Assembly (NCBI RefSeq): GCF_040932485.1
Contig: NZ_JBFRBH010000001.1
Coordinates: forward strand, 1,426,001 to 1,490,000
From: Gymnodinialimonas sp. 202GB13-11
Lineage (GTDB): Bacteria > Pseudomonadota > Alphaproteobacteria > Rhodobacterales > Rhodobacteraceae
DNA: 64,000 nt
Direction of reading: 5' to 3'
Shown: in pieces, positions 48,427-56,873 of the stretch
How the letters are laid out: every line of letters begins with the position of its first letter
Numbering within the stretch: position 1 is the stretch's first letter
Notes under the pieces: generated by a model
The model's database searches: none
Seen by the model: the letters and a program-made list of their open reading frames with translations, nothing else
What the model was told of the DNA's origin: nothing
Program-made: the position numbers and the translations under genes

Positions 48427-48659
48427 CAGACGAGGTCTGGAAACGGGACGAGATCGAAAGCCCCTGCGTAAAGATTTGCGTCGTCCATCCCGAGGCGCGG
48501 ATTTGCACCGGTTGCCTACGCTCCATCGACGAAATCACTCAATGGTCCCGCATGGCACCCGAGGCCCGGCGCGAAGTGATGGCCGCCCTTCCCGACCGCC
48601 GCGCCCTGACCCAGAAGCGCCGGGGTGGTCGTGCGGCACGGATTGCACGCGAAGGCTGA
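48423..48659 (+). CDS. DUF1289 protein
   Basis: Seventy-eight-residue DUF1289 protein. Four cysteines form CVKIC ... CTGCL, with the typical spacing, and EITQWSRM follows. Function is unknown; the cysteines may bind metal or a cluster. ATGA overlap with ruvX suggests coupled translation. There is no signal peptide. Confidence 0.85.
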   Translation: MTDEVWKRDEIESPCVKICVVHPEARICTGCLRSIDEITQWSRMAPEARREVMAALPDRRALTQKRRGGRAARIAREG

Positions 48660-48713
48660 CGGAACCCCCTGAAGCCTGCTGCGTTCTCCTTCCATCACAC
48701 GGAAGGATAGACC

Positions 48714-48929
48714 ATGGCCAACTTCAAACAGGGCGACAAAGTTGAATGGGATTGGGGCAAAGGCTCCGCCCAAGGCACGGTCGAAAAAACCTACACCCAG
48801 AAGATCACCCGCAAGCTGCAAGGCAGTGAGGTCACGCGCAATGGGTCGGACGATGACCCTGCCCTCTACATCGAGCAATCTGATGGTGATGGCGTGCTGA
48901 AGCTGGCGTCCGAAGTGCGTAAGGCGTGA
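48714..48929 (+). CDS. DUF2945 (hypervirulence-associated TUDOR-like) protein
   Basis: Seventy-one-residue cytoplasmic protein of the DUF2945 family, with FKQGDKVEWDWGKGSAQGTV and DDPALYIEQSDGDGVLKLASEV. The fold is TUDOR-like; function is unknown. GGAAGG precedes the ATG at 48714. It ends 1 nt before the stop of a convergent gene, which has no clear terminator. Confidence 0.82.
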   Translation: MANFKQGDKVEWDWGKGSAQGTVEKTYTQKITRKLQGSEVTRNGSDDDPALYIEQSDGDGVLKLASEVRKA

Positions 48930-48930
48930 T

Positions 48931-49710
48931 TTAAGGCGCGGAAAGCCACGCTTCGGGATCGTCGAAACACGGCCTAAAATAAGCTATCGCCCGCCCCTCG
49001 AGCGCGGCCTTCGTGCCATCCGCCCAAGGGGCAACGCCGTGAATGACGTGGCGGTGCAAAAGCACGCTTTCCCCAATGGACAACGGCACCTCAAAGCGTT
49101 TGCAGGTCTCGAAAACCTCGGCGCGCGCGTCTTTGTAGATGTCCGTCACGTCCACATCGCCCCAATCCGTGGGCGCAATCCCCTCAAACGCGTCCGAGAA
49201 GGCGCGCGCGATGATGCGATGACTTCCTTCCCAGACGACCAATGGCGCAGCGTCCGCATCTGCCTCCGTCAACGCGATGCCCAGAATCCAAGCATGCGGC
49301 TCTCGCAAGTGGCGCCGTTTCTGCGGACCCTCGGGCAGCAGGCCATCCAGGTGCGCCGCATCCCGCACTAATCGAAACCGATGCGCGGTCTCGCTTTCGT
49401 CCACGTCCTGTCGCGGATAGCCCGGATAGGTGATGGACACCTGCGCCCGGTGCAGCAGGGATACGCCCGTCGCTGCAACCGCCGCGCCGTAAGCCGCGCC
49501 GCCCAAGGCCGGGCCAAGTCCGACATGACCCTCGGCGTCGTTGTCCAGCGCATCCACACCTACGAACCAGGTCCCGCCATGGCGCAGCCAAAGCTGGCGT
49601 AGTTCCGGGTCCTCTGCCGCGGTCAGCGCCGCGTTTCTCGCCGCCTCACACCAGGCATCAACTGCAAATTCGCGCGGGAAAAGCTGATAACCCGCCTCAA
49701 GCCAAGTCAA
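48931..49710 (-). CDS. PhyH-like Fe(II)/2-oxoglutarate dioxygenase candidate
   Basis: Protein of 259 residues resembling phytanoyl-CoA dioxygenase-type enzymes. A candidate distal histidine is in LLHRHVIHGVAPW and an Arg/Tyr in GRAIAYFRPCF; the HxD half (SHRII or earlier LHRAQ) is less sure. It overlaps the TauE-like gene start by 4 nt (ATGA), so both probably belong to one operon. The substrate is unknown. Confidence 0.6.
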   Translation of the reverse strand: MTWLEAGYQLFPREFAVDAWCEAARNAALTAAEDPELRQLWLRHGGTWFVGVDALDNDAEGHVGLGPALGGAAYGAAVAATGVSLLHRAQVSITYPGYPRQDVDESETAHRFRLVRDAAHLDGLLPEGPQKRRHLREPHAWILGIALTEADADAAPLVVWEGSHRIIARAFSDAFEGIAPTDWGDVDVTDIYKDARAEVFETCKRFEVPLSIGESVLLHRHVIHGVAPWADGTKAALEGRAIAYFRPCFDDPEAWLSAP

Positions 49711-50531
49711 AACCCGAACGCCTTTCGCAGCATGTTCAATGCCATAAGAATGATGAAGAACGCGAAGACCCGCTTGAGCAGCTTTGGGTCCAGGGCATGA
49801 GCCAGCCGTACACCAAGCGGCGTGGTGATTAGCGTCATCGCAACAACCAAACCGAACGCGACAAGATTGACCTGACCCACGGTGAAGGGTGGCCGATTTG
49901 CGCCATCACCACTGACCAGCAGGAACCCGATAACCGAAGGTACCGCGATTAACAGCCCAAAGCCGGCTGCCGTTGCCACGGCGCGATGGATGGGCTGGCC
50001 ATAAAGTGTCATCATCGGCACCCCGAACGAGCCGCCACCAATGCCCATCAGAACTGACAAAAACCCAAGCACGGGAGAAGAAACGGCCGTGCCGACCCCT
50101 CCCGGCATGGCATCCCCCAAGCGCCATTCTGCTCGGCCAAAGGCCATGTAGAGCCCCACGATCATGCCCAATACGCCGAAGATGATCATCAGTGCCTCGT
50201 TGCGCAGGCCGCTGGCCGCGACAACGCCCAAGGCTGACCCAATCACGATCCCCGGCCCCCAGGCCTTCAGGATGTCCCAATCCACGGCGCCCTTCTTGTT
50301 GTGCCCATGAACAGACCGCAACGAGGTCACGACAATCGTTGCCAGAGACGTGGCAAGGCAAATTTGCATCAACCCATCTGGGCCGTATCCCAGCCCCTCG
50401 AACGCGAAGTAGAACGCGGGCACCAGAACGATGCCGCCGCCGACACCCAGTAGCCCGGCAATCACACCGCCCAAGGCCCCGATGGCAAGGATCAGCGCCA
50501 CCATCGGCAGCAATTCGGAAAGCTCTGGCAC
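49707..50531 (-). CDS. TauE/SafE family permease
   Basis: Anion permease of the TauE/SafE family, 274 residues with about eight membrane helices and the two internal repeats typical of the family (GLLGVGGGIVLVPAFYF and LMGIGGGSFGVPMMTLYG). Members export sulfite or organosulfonates. GTG at 50531 with GAGGAG upstream is the start. Its stop overlaps the PhyH-like gene start (ATGA), so both belong to one operon. Confidence 0.9.
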   Translation of the reverse strand: MPELSELLPMVALILAIGALGGVIAGLLGVGGGIVLVPAFYFAFEGLGYGPDGLMQICLATSLATIVVTSLRSVHGHNKKGAVDWDILKAWGPGIVIGSALGVVAASGLRNEALMIIFGVLGMIVGLYMAFGRAEWRLGDAMPGGVGTAVSSPVLGFLSVLMGIGGGSFGVPMMTLYGQPIHRAVATAAGFGLLIAVPSVIGFLLVSGDGANRPPFTVGQVNLVAFGLVVAMTLITTPLGVRLAHALDPKLLKRVFAFFIILMALNMLRKAFGF

Positions 50532-50614
50532 GGTCGTTCTCCTCAAGCGCGGCGCAGAGCTAACGCAAGGGAGCGGCGGGCAAAAGGCCGCCCTTCGAAA
50601 AATCTCGCGGGCGT

Positions 50615-53600
50615 CTATTCGGCTGCTTGAGCCGTAACCCTGCCGCCCGCCTGAAGGCTTGCCAAAATCACAGCGCGGCGATTGGCGGCGCGAGACGCAT
50701 TTGCCTCTTTCACAGGGCCAAACCCTCGGATGTCCAGCGGCAATTCTGCCAAGGCCACCATGGCGTCCATCCGGTCGGGCGTGGCGTCGGGCAACCAAAG
50801 GGTCATGTCCCGCTCATATTCACGGATCAGCGCGCGTTCCATCTTGCGCTCGGCGGCATGGCCAAACGGATCGAACCATGTCCCGCGCAGGCCGCGCATC
50901 TTCGACAGCAGCTTGAACGCCGTTCCCATCCAGCTCCCGAAAGCACGTTTGCGCGGACGGCCATTGGGTTCCTTCCCGGGCAGAAGCGGTGGGGCAAGGT
51001 GGAAAGACATCTTGAAATCACCGCCGAAGGTCTCGCGGGCCTTGGCCTCAGTCTCCAAATGCAGGCGGGCAACCTCGTATTCATCCTTGTAGGACAGGAG
51101 CTTGTGGTAGCCCTTCGCCACCGCCTCCTTAAGCCGTGGCTCTTCGACCTTATCGACCAGCGCGCGATACCGTTTCGCCAGGCGCTTACCGCCATAAGCC
51201 ACCAGATGCCCTTCGCGGTAGGCGATTTTCTCGTCCAGCGTCTTGGGCAAAGCGATGACGTTTGGTGTGGTCAGCCGCTCGGCCTCCACCGGATTCTCGA
51301 CCGCCCAACGGCCCATCTCGAACGCCTGAAGGTTCGCATCGACTGCCGCGCCATTCATTCCGATGGCCGTGGTGATTGCGTCATGGCTCAACGGCACCAA
51401 CCCCATTTGCCAGGCCGCGCCGAAGACCATCATGTTCGAATAAATCGAGTCACCCAACAGCACACGCGCCAGTTCTGTTGCGTCAAACAGCACCAAGCGA
51501 TCCCGTAATCGTGCTTGAAGAGCGACCTCCAAGTCTTTGCCCGGAACAGTAAATTCTGTATCGAGGGTGAAATCGCCGGTTGTGATTTCATGGCTGTTGA
51601 CCGCCGCGCCCGTGCGCCCCGTCGCCATCTGGCCGAGCGTCTTGGCTCCACCCGTCACAACCAGATCGCCGCCGATCACGGTGTCGGCCTCTCCCGCGCC
51701 CACGCGGATGGCAGCGATCCCGTCCGGGCTGTTGGCCAAGCGCAAATGGATCGCGACTGCCCCGCCCTTTTGGGCCAACCCGGCCATCTCGATCATGCCG
51801 ACGCCCATGCCATCCAGCTGCGCGGCTTGCGCCATCACAGCACCGATGGTGACAACACCCGTGCCACCAACACCTGTGACCAGCACATTGTGCGTGCCGT
51901 CAATCGCGGGCAGCGCGGGCTCCGGCAGTCCGCGCAAGTCAACGGAGGCCGAGGCCTCTTTCTTGATGACAGCGCCTTCCAAAGTCACGAAGGACGGGCA
52001 GAACCCCTTCACGCAGGAGAAGTCTTTGTTGCAGGTCGATTGATCAATCGCCCGCTTGCGACCCAATTCGGTCTCCACCGGCACGATGGACACGCAATTC
52101 GATTGTACCCCACAATCGCCACATCCCTCACAGACGTCGTTATTGATGAAGACGCGCTTGTCGATATCCGGGAAGGTCCCCCGCTTTCGGCGGCGCCTTT
52201 TCTCTGCCGCACAGGTCTGCAAGTAGATGATGGCCGAGACGCCTTTGACCTTGGCCATACGCTCCTGCACGTTCATCAACTCGGCGCGCTCAAACCGCTC
52301 AACGCCGCTAGGAAAGGACTGGAAATCAACGTCTTCCTTTTCATCGTAGACCAGTGCGACCTCACCCACACCCATCGCCTTCAGCTCATGGGCAATCCGG
52401 CCGGGCGACAGCTCCCCCTCATTTGTCTGCCCGCCGGTCATCGCCACCGCATCGTTGAACAGAATCTTGTAGGTGATGTTTGTGCGGGCCGCCAAAGCCG
52501 CCCGGATCGCCAGAATGCCCGAATGGTTGTAGGTCCCCTCGCCTAGGTTCTGGAACATGTGATCGCGGGTTGAGAATGGCGCCTCACCCACCCAGTTCAC
52601 GCCCTCACCGCCCATATGCGTATAGGCCTCGGTTTCGCGGTCCATCCACTTCGCCATAAAGTGGCACCCAATCCCCGCCCCCGCGCGAGAGCCTTCGGGC
52701 ACCTTGGTCGAGGAATTGTGCGGACAGCCAGAACAGAACCAAGGCGTGCGTTTGGCGAGGTCCGGCGCGTTGGTGGCCCTCTGCGCCTCCTCCACACGCG
52801 CCATGCCCGCCCGCATCCGGTCAGTCATGCAGCCTTCTTCTTCTAAAACACGCCCCAGCTTCAGCGCGATATCCGCCGGGTCCAGCGCGAAATGTTGCGG
52901 GAACAGGGTATTCCCGTGCCCGTCCTTGTATCCATAAACGCGCCGACCGCGTCGATCGTCGAAAATGGCTTCTTTGACCTGAACCTCGATCAGCTTGCGT
53001 TTTTCCTCGACCACCACAATCAGGTCGAGCCCTTCGGCCCAATCGTTGAAGCCCTTCATGTCAAGCGGCCAGACCTGCCCGATCTTGTAGGTTGTGATCC
53101 CCAGCCGCTCGGCTTCCGCTTCATCAATTCCCAACGCAGCGAGCGCCGACAGAAGGTCGAGCCAGTTCTTACCCGCCGCAACGAAACCAATCTTCGCGCC
53201 CGGCTTGCCATGCACTCTCTTGTCGATGCCGTTGGCGTGCGAAAACGCCTCTGCCGCCCACCGCTTATGCTCCAGCAGACGCTCTTCTTGCGGAATCCAG
53301 TGATCTCCAAGACGAATGTTCAGCCCGCCCTCAGGCATGTCGAAGTCCGGCTCAACAAAGCTCAAACGATCCGGGCGACCATCCACCACAGCCGTCGCTT
53401 CCACCGTGTCCTTCAGACATTTCAGCCCAACCCAAACCCCTGCAAACCGGCTGAGCGCGTAGCCGTACATGCCGTAATCGAGGATTTCCTGAACGCCCGC
53501 CGGACTGAGCACCGGCATATGAGCATCCACCATGGCCCAATCGCTTTGGTGGCATACAGTCGAGGACTCACCGGTATGATCATCGCCCATCGCCATGATG

Positions 53601-54019
53601 ACGCCGCCATGCTTCGACGTCCCCGCCATGTTCACATGACGCATCACATCGCCCGTGCGGTCCACACCCGGCCCCTTGCCATACCAAAGGCCGAAGACGC
53701 CGTCATATTTCCCCTCACCGCGCAATTCCGCCTGTTGGTGGCCCCAATGAGAGGTCGCGGCGAGGTCTTCATTGAGGCCCGGACGGAACAGCACATCATT
53801 CTCCGCAAGGCGCTTTTCATTGCGGGCCATCTGCAAATCGACCGCCCCAAGGGGTGAGCCGCGATAGCCCGACACAAAGCCCGCCGTGTTCAGGCCGGCC
53901 AGCCTGTCACGCTCCTTCTGCATCAGCATCAAACGCACGAGCGCCTGCGTGCCGTTCAGCAATACCGGGGATTTCGAAAGGTCGAACTTGTCGTCGAGCG
54001 AGACCTGCTGCACTCCCAT
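50615..54019 (-). CDS. Indolepyruvate:ferredoxin oxidoreductase, fused IorA-IorB type
   Basis: Cytosolic thiamine-diphosphate/iron-sulfur enzyme oxidising aryl pyruvates with CoA to acyl-CoA in aromatic amino-acid breakdown. The 1134-residue fusion has an N-terminal pyruvate-oxidoreductase gamma-like domain (GYRGSPLGAVD), a ThDP domain (near 480-560, GEGVNWVGEAPF, NDAVAMTGGQTNEG), cluster ligands CEGCGDC and CNKDFSCVKGFC, and a C-terminal gamma domain (VLVTGVGGTGVVT). ATG 54019 has a strong GGGAGG; ATG 54049 is weaker. An operator-like inverted repeat lies upstream. Confidence 0.94.
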   Translation of the reverse strand: MGVQQVSLDDKFDLSKSPVLLNGTQALVRLMLMQKERDRLAGLNTAGFVSGYRGSPLGAVDLQMARNEKRLAENDVLFRPGLNEDLAATSHWGHQQAELRGEGKYDGVFGLWYGKGPGVDRTGDVMRHVNMAGTSKHGGVIMAMGDDHTGESSTVCHQSDWAMVDAHMPVLSPAGVQEILDYGMYGYALSRFAGVWVGLKCLKDTVEATAVVDGRPDRLSFVEPDFDMPEGGLNIRLGDHWIPQEERLLEHKRWAAEAFSHANGIDKRVHGKPGAKIGFVAAGKNWLDLLSALAALGIDEAEAERLGITTYKIGQVWPLDMKGFNDWAEGLDLIVVVEEKRKLIEVQVKEAIFDDRRGRRVYGYKDGHGNTLFPQHFALDPADIALKLGRVLEEEGCMTDRMRAGMARVEEAQRATNAPDLAKRTPWFCSGCPHNSSTKVPEGSRAGAGIGCHFMAKWMDRETEAYTHMGGEGVNWVGEAPFSTRDHMFQNLGEGTYNHSGILAIRAALAARTNITYKILFNDAVAMTGGQTNEGELSPGRIAHELKAMGVGEVALVYDEKEDVDFQSFPSGVERFERAELMNVQERMAKVKGVSAIIYLQTCAAEKRRRRKRGTFPDIDKRVFINNDVCEGCGDCGVQSNCVSIVPVETELGRKRAIDQSTCNKDFSCVKGFCPSFVTLEGAVIKKEASASVDLRGLPEPALPAIDGTHNVLVTGVGGTGVVTIGAVMAQAAQLDGMGVGMIEMAGLAQKGGAVAIHLRLANSPDGIAAIRVGAGEADTVIGGDLVVTGGAKTLGQMATGRTGAAVNSHEITTGDFTLDTEFTVPGKDLEVALQARLRDRLVLFDATELARVLLGDSIYSNMMVFGAAWQMGLVPLSHDAITTAIGMNGAAVDANLQAFEMGRWAVENPVEAERLTTPNVIALPKTLDEKIAYREGHLVAYGGKRLAKRYRALVDKVEEPRLKEAVAKGYHKLLSYKDEYEVARLHLETEAKARETFGGDFKMSFHLAPPLLPGKEPNGRPRKRAFGSWMGTAFKLLSKMRGLRGTWFDPFGHAAERKMERALIREYERDMTLWLPDATPDRMDAMVALAELPLDIRGFGPVKEANASRAANRRAVILASLQAGGRVTAQAAE

Positions 54020-54062
54020 GATGGGCCTCCCGTGCTGCGTGGTGTTCATCCGTTAAGGGCAA

Positions 54063-54087
54063 GATAGGTCACAAAAGCTGACCTGTC
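54063..54087 (-). promoter_or_regulatory. Operator-like inverted repeat upstream of the oxidoreductase gene
   Basis: GATAGGTCA and TGACCTGTC (9-bp arms with one mismatch) flank CAAAAGC, 44 nt upstream of the ATG at 54019. Such a site often binds a dimeric regulator; the regulator cannot be named. Confidence 0.45.
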
Positions 54088-54155
54088 TAGCAAAACAATC
54101 GTGAAACCTTGTGTCCCCCGCACCGTTGCGCCAGCATCGCACCTGCCCATCCATG

Positions 54156-54257
54156 TGTGGCTAGGGTTCCGCTGACGATGCGTCAGGTCTGGAGCGAGCG
54201 CCACGGCAGCCGGTGCACCGGCGGACACCTTAAGGGATAGAAGACCAGGGGGGATGG
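54156..54257 (+). ncRNA. ykkC-class (guanidine-I-like) riboswitch candidate upstream of the EamA gene
   Basis: The conserved blocks are CTAGGGTTCCG (54161-54171), GGTCTGG then CGAG (54186-54198), ACAC (54225-54228) and GGGATAGAAG (54234-54243) then a G-rich end. GTGGC (54157-54161) pairs with GCCAC (54200-54204) to close P1, with hairpin CTGACG-ATG-CGTCAG inside it. Canonical ykkC has CUGGUCCGAGAG and AAAAGCCCGGGAG; this copy differs at several of those positions, so ligand class is uncertain. Confidence 0.6.
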
Positions 54258-54313
54258 CATGGGCGCGGCTTTGCCGTGCCTTGCAACCTCCTGCCCCGAA
54301 AGGGCCGCCACAC

Positions 54314-55165
54314 ATGACACTTCTTGGCTTCTCCCTTGTTCTCGCCGCCGCATTTGCCCATGCCGGGTGGAATTTTCTGGTAAAACGCCTCAATGGCGGA
54401 CCCGAGCTTATCTGGCTCTTCGGTACCGTTTCGCTACCGATCTTCGGACCTCCGGCGATATACTTTGCCCTCACCTTCGACGGCTGGACCTGGCTTGCCG
54501 TGCTGGCACTTGTCGGCAGTGCGCTACTTCATCTGGTCTATTTCTTGCTCCTGCAAGCGGGCTACCGCGTCGGTGATCTGTCCGTCATCTACCCCACCGC
54601 CCGCTCTACTGGCCCAGTCCTTTCGTCACTTTTGGCGTTTCTGCTTCTGGGACAGGCGCTACCACTGCAAGCAGCAATCGGTGGCGCGGTCATCGTGTTT
54701 GGCGTCGCCATGCTGACCTTTGGCCCCAAAGGCAGTACTCGCCCGCTAAAATCACTGGCTTATGGCTTAGCCGTCGGCCTGCTGATTGGTAGCTACACGG
54801 TTTGGGATGCCTGGGGCGTGTCGGTCCTGCTTATCCCGCCCATCGTGATGGATTATGCCACAGCCCTATTACGCTCGATCCTACTGTTGCCCTATGCACT
54901 GAAACGCTGGGATAGTGTCTGTGTGCTCTGGAGCGATCATAGAATAGAAGTCGTAGCCATTGCCGTACTTAGCGGCCTGGCCTACATCCTAGTGCTCTAC
55001 GCGCTGACCTTCACACCCGTGATCTACGTCGCCCCCTTGCGTGAAGTCTCTGTTCTGATTGCAGTACTCCTCGGATCCATCATGCTCGGCGAAGGTCAGC
55101 TTGCCCGAAGATTGATCTGGGCGAGCGTTATTCTGGCAGGCGTCAGCATTCTGGCGACAAGCTGA
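54314..55165 (+). CDS. EamA/DMT-superfamily permease
   Basis: Inner-membrane permease of 283 residues with about ten helices in two EamA repeats; the second repeat has YALTFTPVIYVAPLREVSVLIAVLLGSIMLGEG and ends with LIWASVILAGVSILAT. DMT-superfamily members export small metabolites. The ATG at 54314 is the start of a typical first helix; an in-frame start 60 nt upstream would extend it into the riboswitch candidate. That leader is the only clue to substrate. Confidence 0.88.
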   Translation: MTLLGFSLVLAAAFAHAGWNFLVKRLNGGPELIWLFGTVSLPIFGPPAIYFALTFDGWTWLAVLALVGSALLHLVYFLLLQAGYRVGDLSVIYPTARSTGPVLSSLLAFLLLGQALPLQAAIGGAVIVFGVAMLTFGPKGSTRPLKSLAYGLAVGLLIGSYTVWDAWGVSVLLIPPIVMDYATALLRSILLLPYALKRWDSVCVLWSDHRIEVVAIAVLSGLAYILVLYALTFTPVIYVAPLREVSVLIAVLLGSIMLGEGQLARRLIWASVILAGVSILATS

Positions 55166-55234
55166 CAGAAACCTTTTGCATACACAGGCATGCGTTCTTA
55201 GGTTGCCCTTCAACGCGCGCGAACAGGTGACACA

Positions 55235-56149
55235 ATGGATTGGGACAAACTGCGCATATTTCATGCGGTCGCCTCGGCGGGCTCTTTGACCCATGCCGGT
55301 GACACCTTGCACCTCAGCCAATCCGCCGTCTCACGCCAGATCCGGGCGCTTGAGGAAGGGTTGAACACCACCCTCTTTCACCGCCATGCGCGCGGCCTGA
55401 TCCTGACCGAACAGGGTGAGCTTTTGTTCGACGCCACCCGCGCCATGACCAAGCGCCTCGATGCCGCATCGGCCCGCATCCGCGACAGCGAGGAAGAGGT
55501 GTTTGGAGAGCTGCGCGTGACCACTACTATCGGCTTCGGCTCTCTCTGGCTCGCCCCGCGCCTGCCCGCGCTTTACGAGAAATATCCGGATCTCAAGATC
55601 GACCTCATGCTCGAAGAGCGGCTGCTGGACCTACCGATGCGCGAGGCTGACGTCGCCATCCGCATGAAGGAACCCAGTCAGGCCGACCTGATCCGCCGCC
55701 GGTTGATGACGATCAACATGCGTCTCTTTGCGACCCCGTCCTATATCGAGGCCAACGGGATGCCGGAAACGGTCGAAGATCTTGGCAACCACCGGCTGAT
55801 TTCGCAAAACGCGTCCGCTGCTCAGGTCAGCGCTGGCGCTTTGTTGGTGCGCGAATTGCTTAGCTACGATGTCGGCTCCACTCTTAGCGTGAACAACTAT
55901 TTTGGCGTGCTACAGGCCGTGATCCACGATCTCGGCATCGGCGTGCTGCCCGATTACTTGACGCAGGACTTCCCGGACATTGTCCGCGTTCTGCCTGAGG
56001 TTGAATCCGCCGAAGTACCGGTCTTCCTTGCGTATCCCGAAGAATTGCGGCAATCACGCCGGATAGAGGTGTTCCGCGACTTCGTGATGGAAGAAGTGAT
56101 CGCCTATCGCCGCCGCCAACGCGAGGCCGAGGCTGATCCAAGCGCCTGA
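55235..56149 (+). CDS. LysR-family transcriptional regulator
   Basis: DNA-binding regulator of 304 residues. The winged helix-turn-helix is at residues 4-62 (LRIFHAVASAGSLTHAGDTL, SQSAVSRQIRALEEGL), followed by a ligand-binding domain (about 90-295). It sits just downstream of the EamA gene in the same direction, so it could control neighbours, but no inducer is evident. It starts at 55235 (MDWDKLRIFHAV). Confidence 0.93.
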   Translation: MDWDKLRIFHAVASAGSLTHAGDTLHLSQSAVSRQIRALEEGLNTTLFHRHARGLILTEQGELLFDATRAMTKRLDAASARIRDSEEEVFGELRVTTTIGFGSLWLAPRLPALYEKYPDLKIDLMLEERLLDLPMREADVAIRMKEPSQADLIRRRLMTINMRLFATPSYIEANGMPETVEDLGNHRLISQNASAAQVSAGALLVRELLSYDVGSTLSVNNYFGVLQAVIHDLGIGVLPDYLTQDFPDIVRVLPEVESAEVPVFLAYPEELRQSRRIEVFRDFVMEEVIAYRRRQREAEADPSA

Positions 56150-56154
56150 AAATC

Positions 56155-56333
56155 GGGCAAACCGCCTACTAAGTCTGTGTGCTATGCGCCACAGACATAC
56201 CGGGTTTGCGCAGTCAATCCCCATTTTGCCTTGATTGAACGCAATCTGCCACTTACTTCATCAAGTGTCAGAGCAAATTGCTTTGACACCTCCCTGTTGG
56301 ACTTCGGCCGAGATTCGTCTCGGCCTTTTTTTT
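56155..56333 (+). ncRNA. Structured RNA candidate ending in a terminator (sRNA or leader)
   Basis: After the LysR stop, the 180-nt gap folds by hand into several strong elements: GCAAACC (56157) with GGTTTGC (56203) enclosing GTCTGTG/CACAGAC; TCAATC (56214) with GATTGA (56233) inside TTGCG/CGCAA, which excludes the first stem; GTGTCAGAGC (56265) with GCTTTGACAC (56280), 10 bp; and the terminator at 56306. CACCTCCCT (56287-56295) between the last two is anti-Shine-Dalgarno-like. I cannot match a known family. Confidence 0.5.
56306..56333 (+). terminator. Rho-independent terminator with UUCG loop
   Basis: GGCCGAGA and TCTCGGCC form a perfect 8-bp stem with a TTCG tetraloop, followed by eight T. 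It lies 20 nt before the GNAT gene start and ends the structured region. Confidence 0.9.
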
Positions 56334-56352
56334 GGAAATTCAGAGGGATGCG

Positions 56353-56850
56353 ATGGTTTCCAAAATAGAAACAAACCCGCAATCCGTCGATTGGCTAGCT
56401 CTGCTTCACCTGCTTCGATCATGCTTTGCCTATATGCATGATCGGATTGATCCGCCTTCTTCATTAAATCGAATGTCGCTAGAGGACTTGATTGCGAAGG
56501 CAAATCACGAGGATCTGTTCCTCATTCAAGACGCAAACACCCCTATCGCCTGCCTTTTCGGCGCGCAGCGCCCTGATACCTATTACGTCGGGAAAATGGC
56601 CGTAGCCCAAACGCATCAAGGCAAAGGGCTTGCCAAGCAATTGGTTGAAGTCGCGGCAAATCGCGCCCTCGCCCTCGGCCACACGTCCCTAGAACTCGAA
56701 AGCCGTGTCGAGCTGACTGAAAATCACGCTGCTTTCACACGTATCGGCTTCGTCAAAATCAGCGAGACAGCGCACAAAGGCTACACGCGCGCCACCTCTT
56801 TCACCTTTCGCCGTGACCTCTCTTCCCCCCACGGCGCAGGCGGCTTATAG
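56353..56850 (+). CDS. GNAT-family N-acetyltransferase
   Basis: GNAT acetyltransferase of 165 residues. The coenzyme A motif is in [20 protein letters not shown] (Q/R-x-x-G-x-G/A), with VGKMAV before it and [13 protein letters not shown] near the end, the typical fold. Acceptor substrate is unknown. AGAGGG lies 5 nt before ATG 56353. Base use is somewhat more AT-rich than neighbours. It starts 20 nt after a terminator, so readthrough control may apply. Confidence 0.88.
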   Translation: MVSKIETNPQSVDWLALLHLLRSCFAYMHDRIDPPSSLNRMSLEDLIAKANHEDLFLIQDANTPIACLFGAQRPDTYYVGKMAVAQTHQGKGLAKQLVEVAANRALALGHTSLELESRVELTENHAAFTRIGFVKISETAHKGYTRATSFTFRRDLSSPHGAGGL

Positions 56851-56873
56851 ACCGCCGCAACTGGGGGACATAC

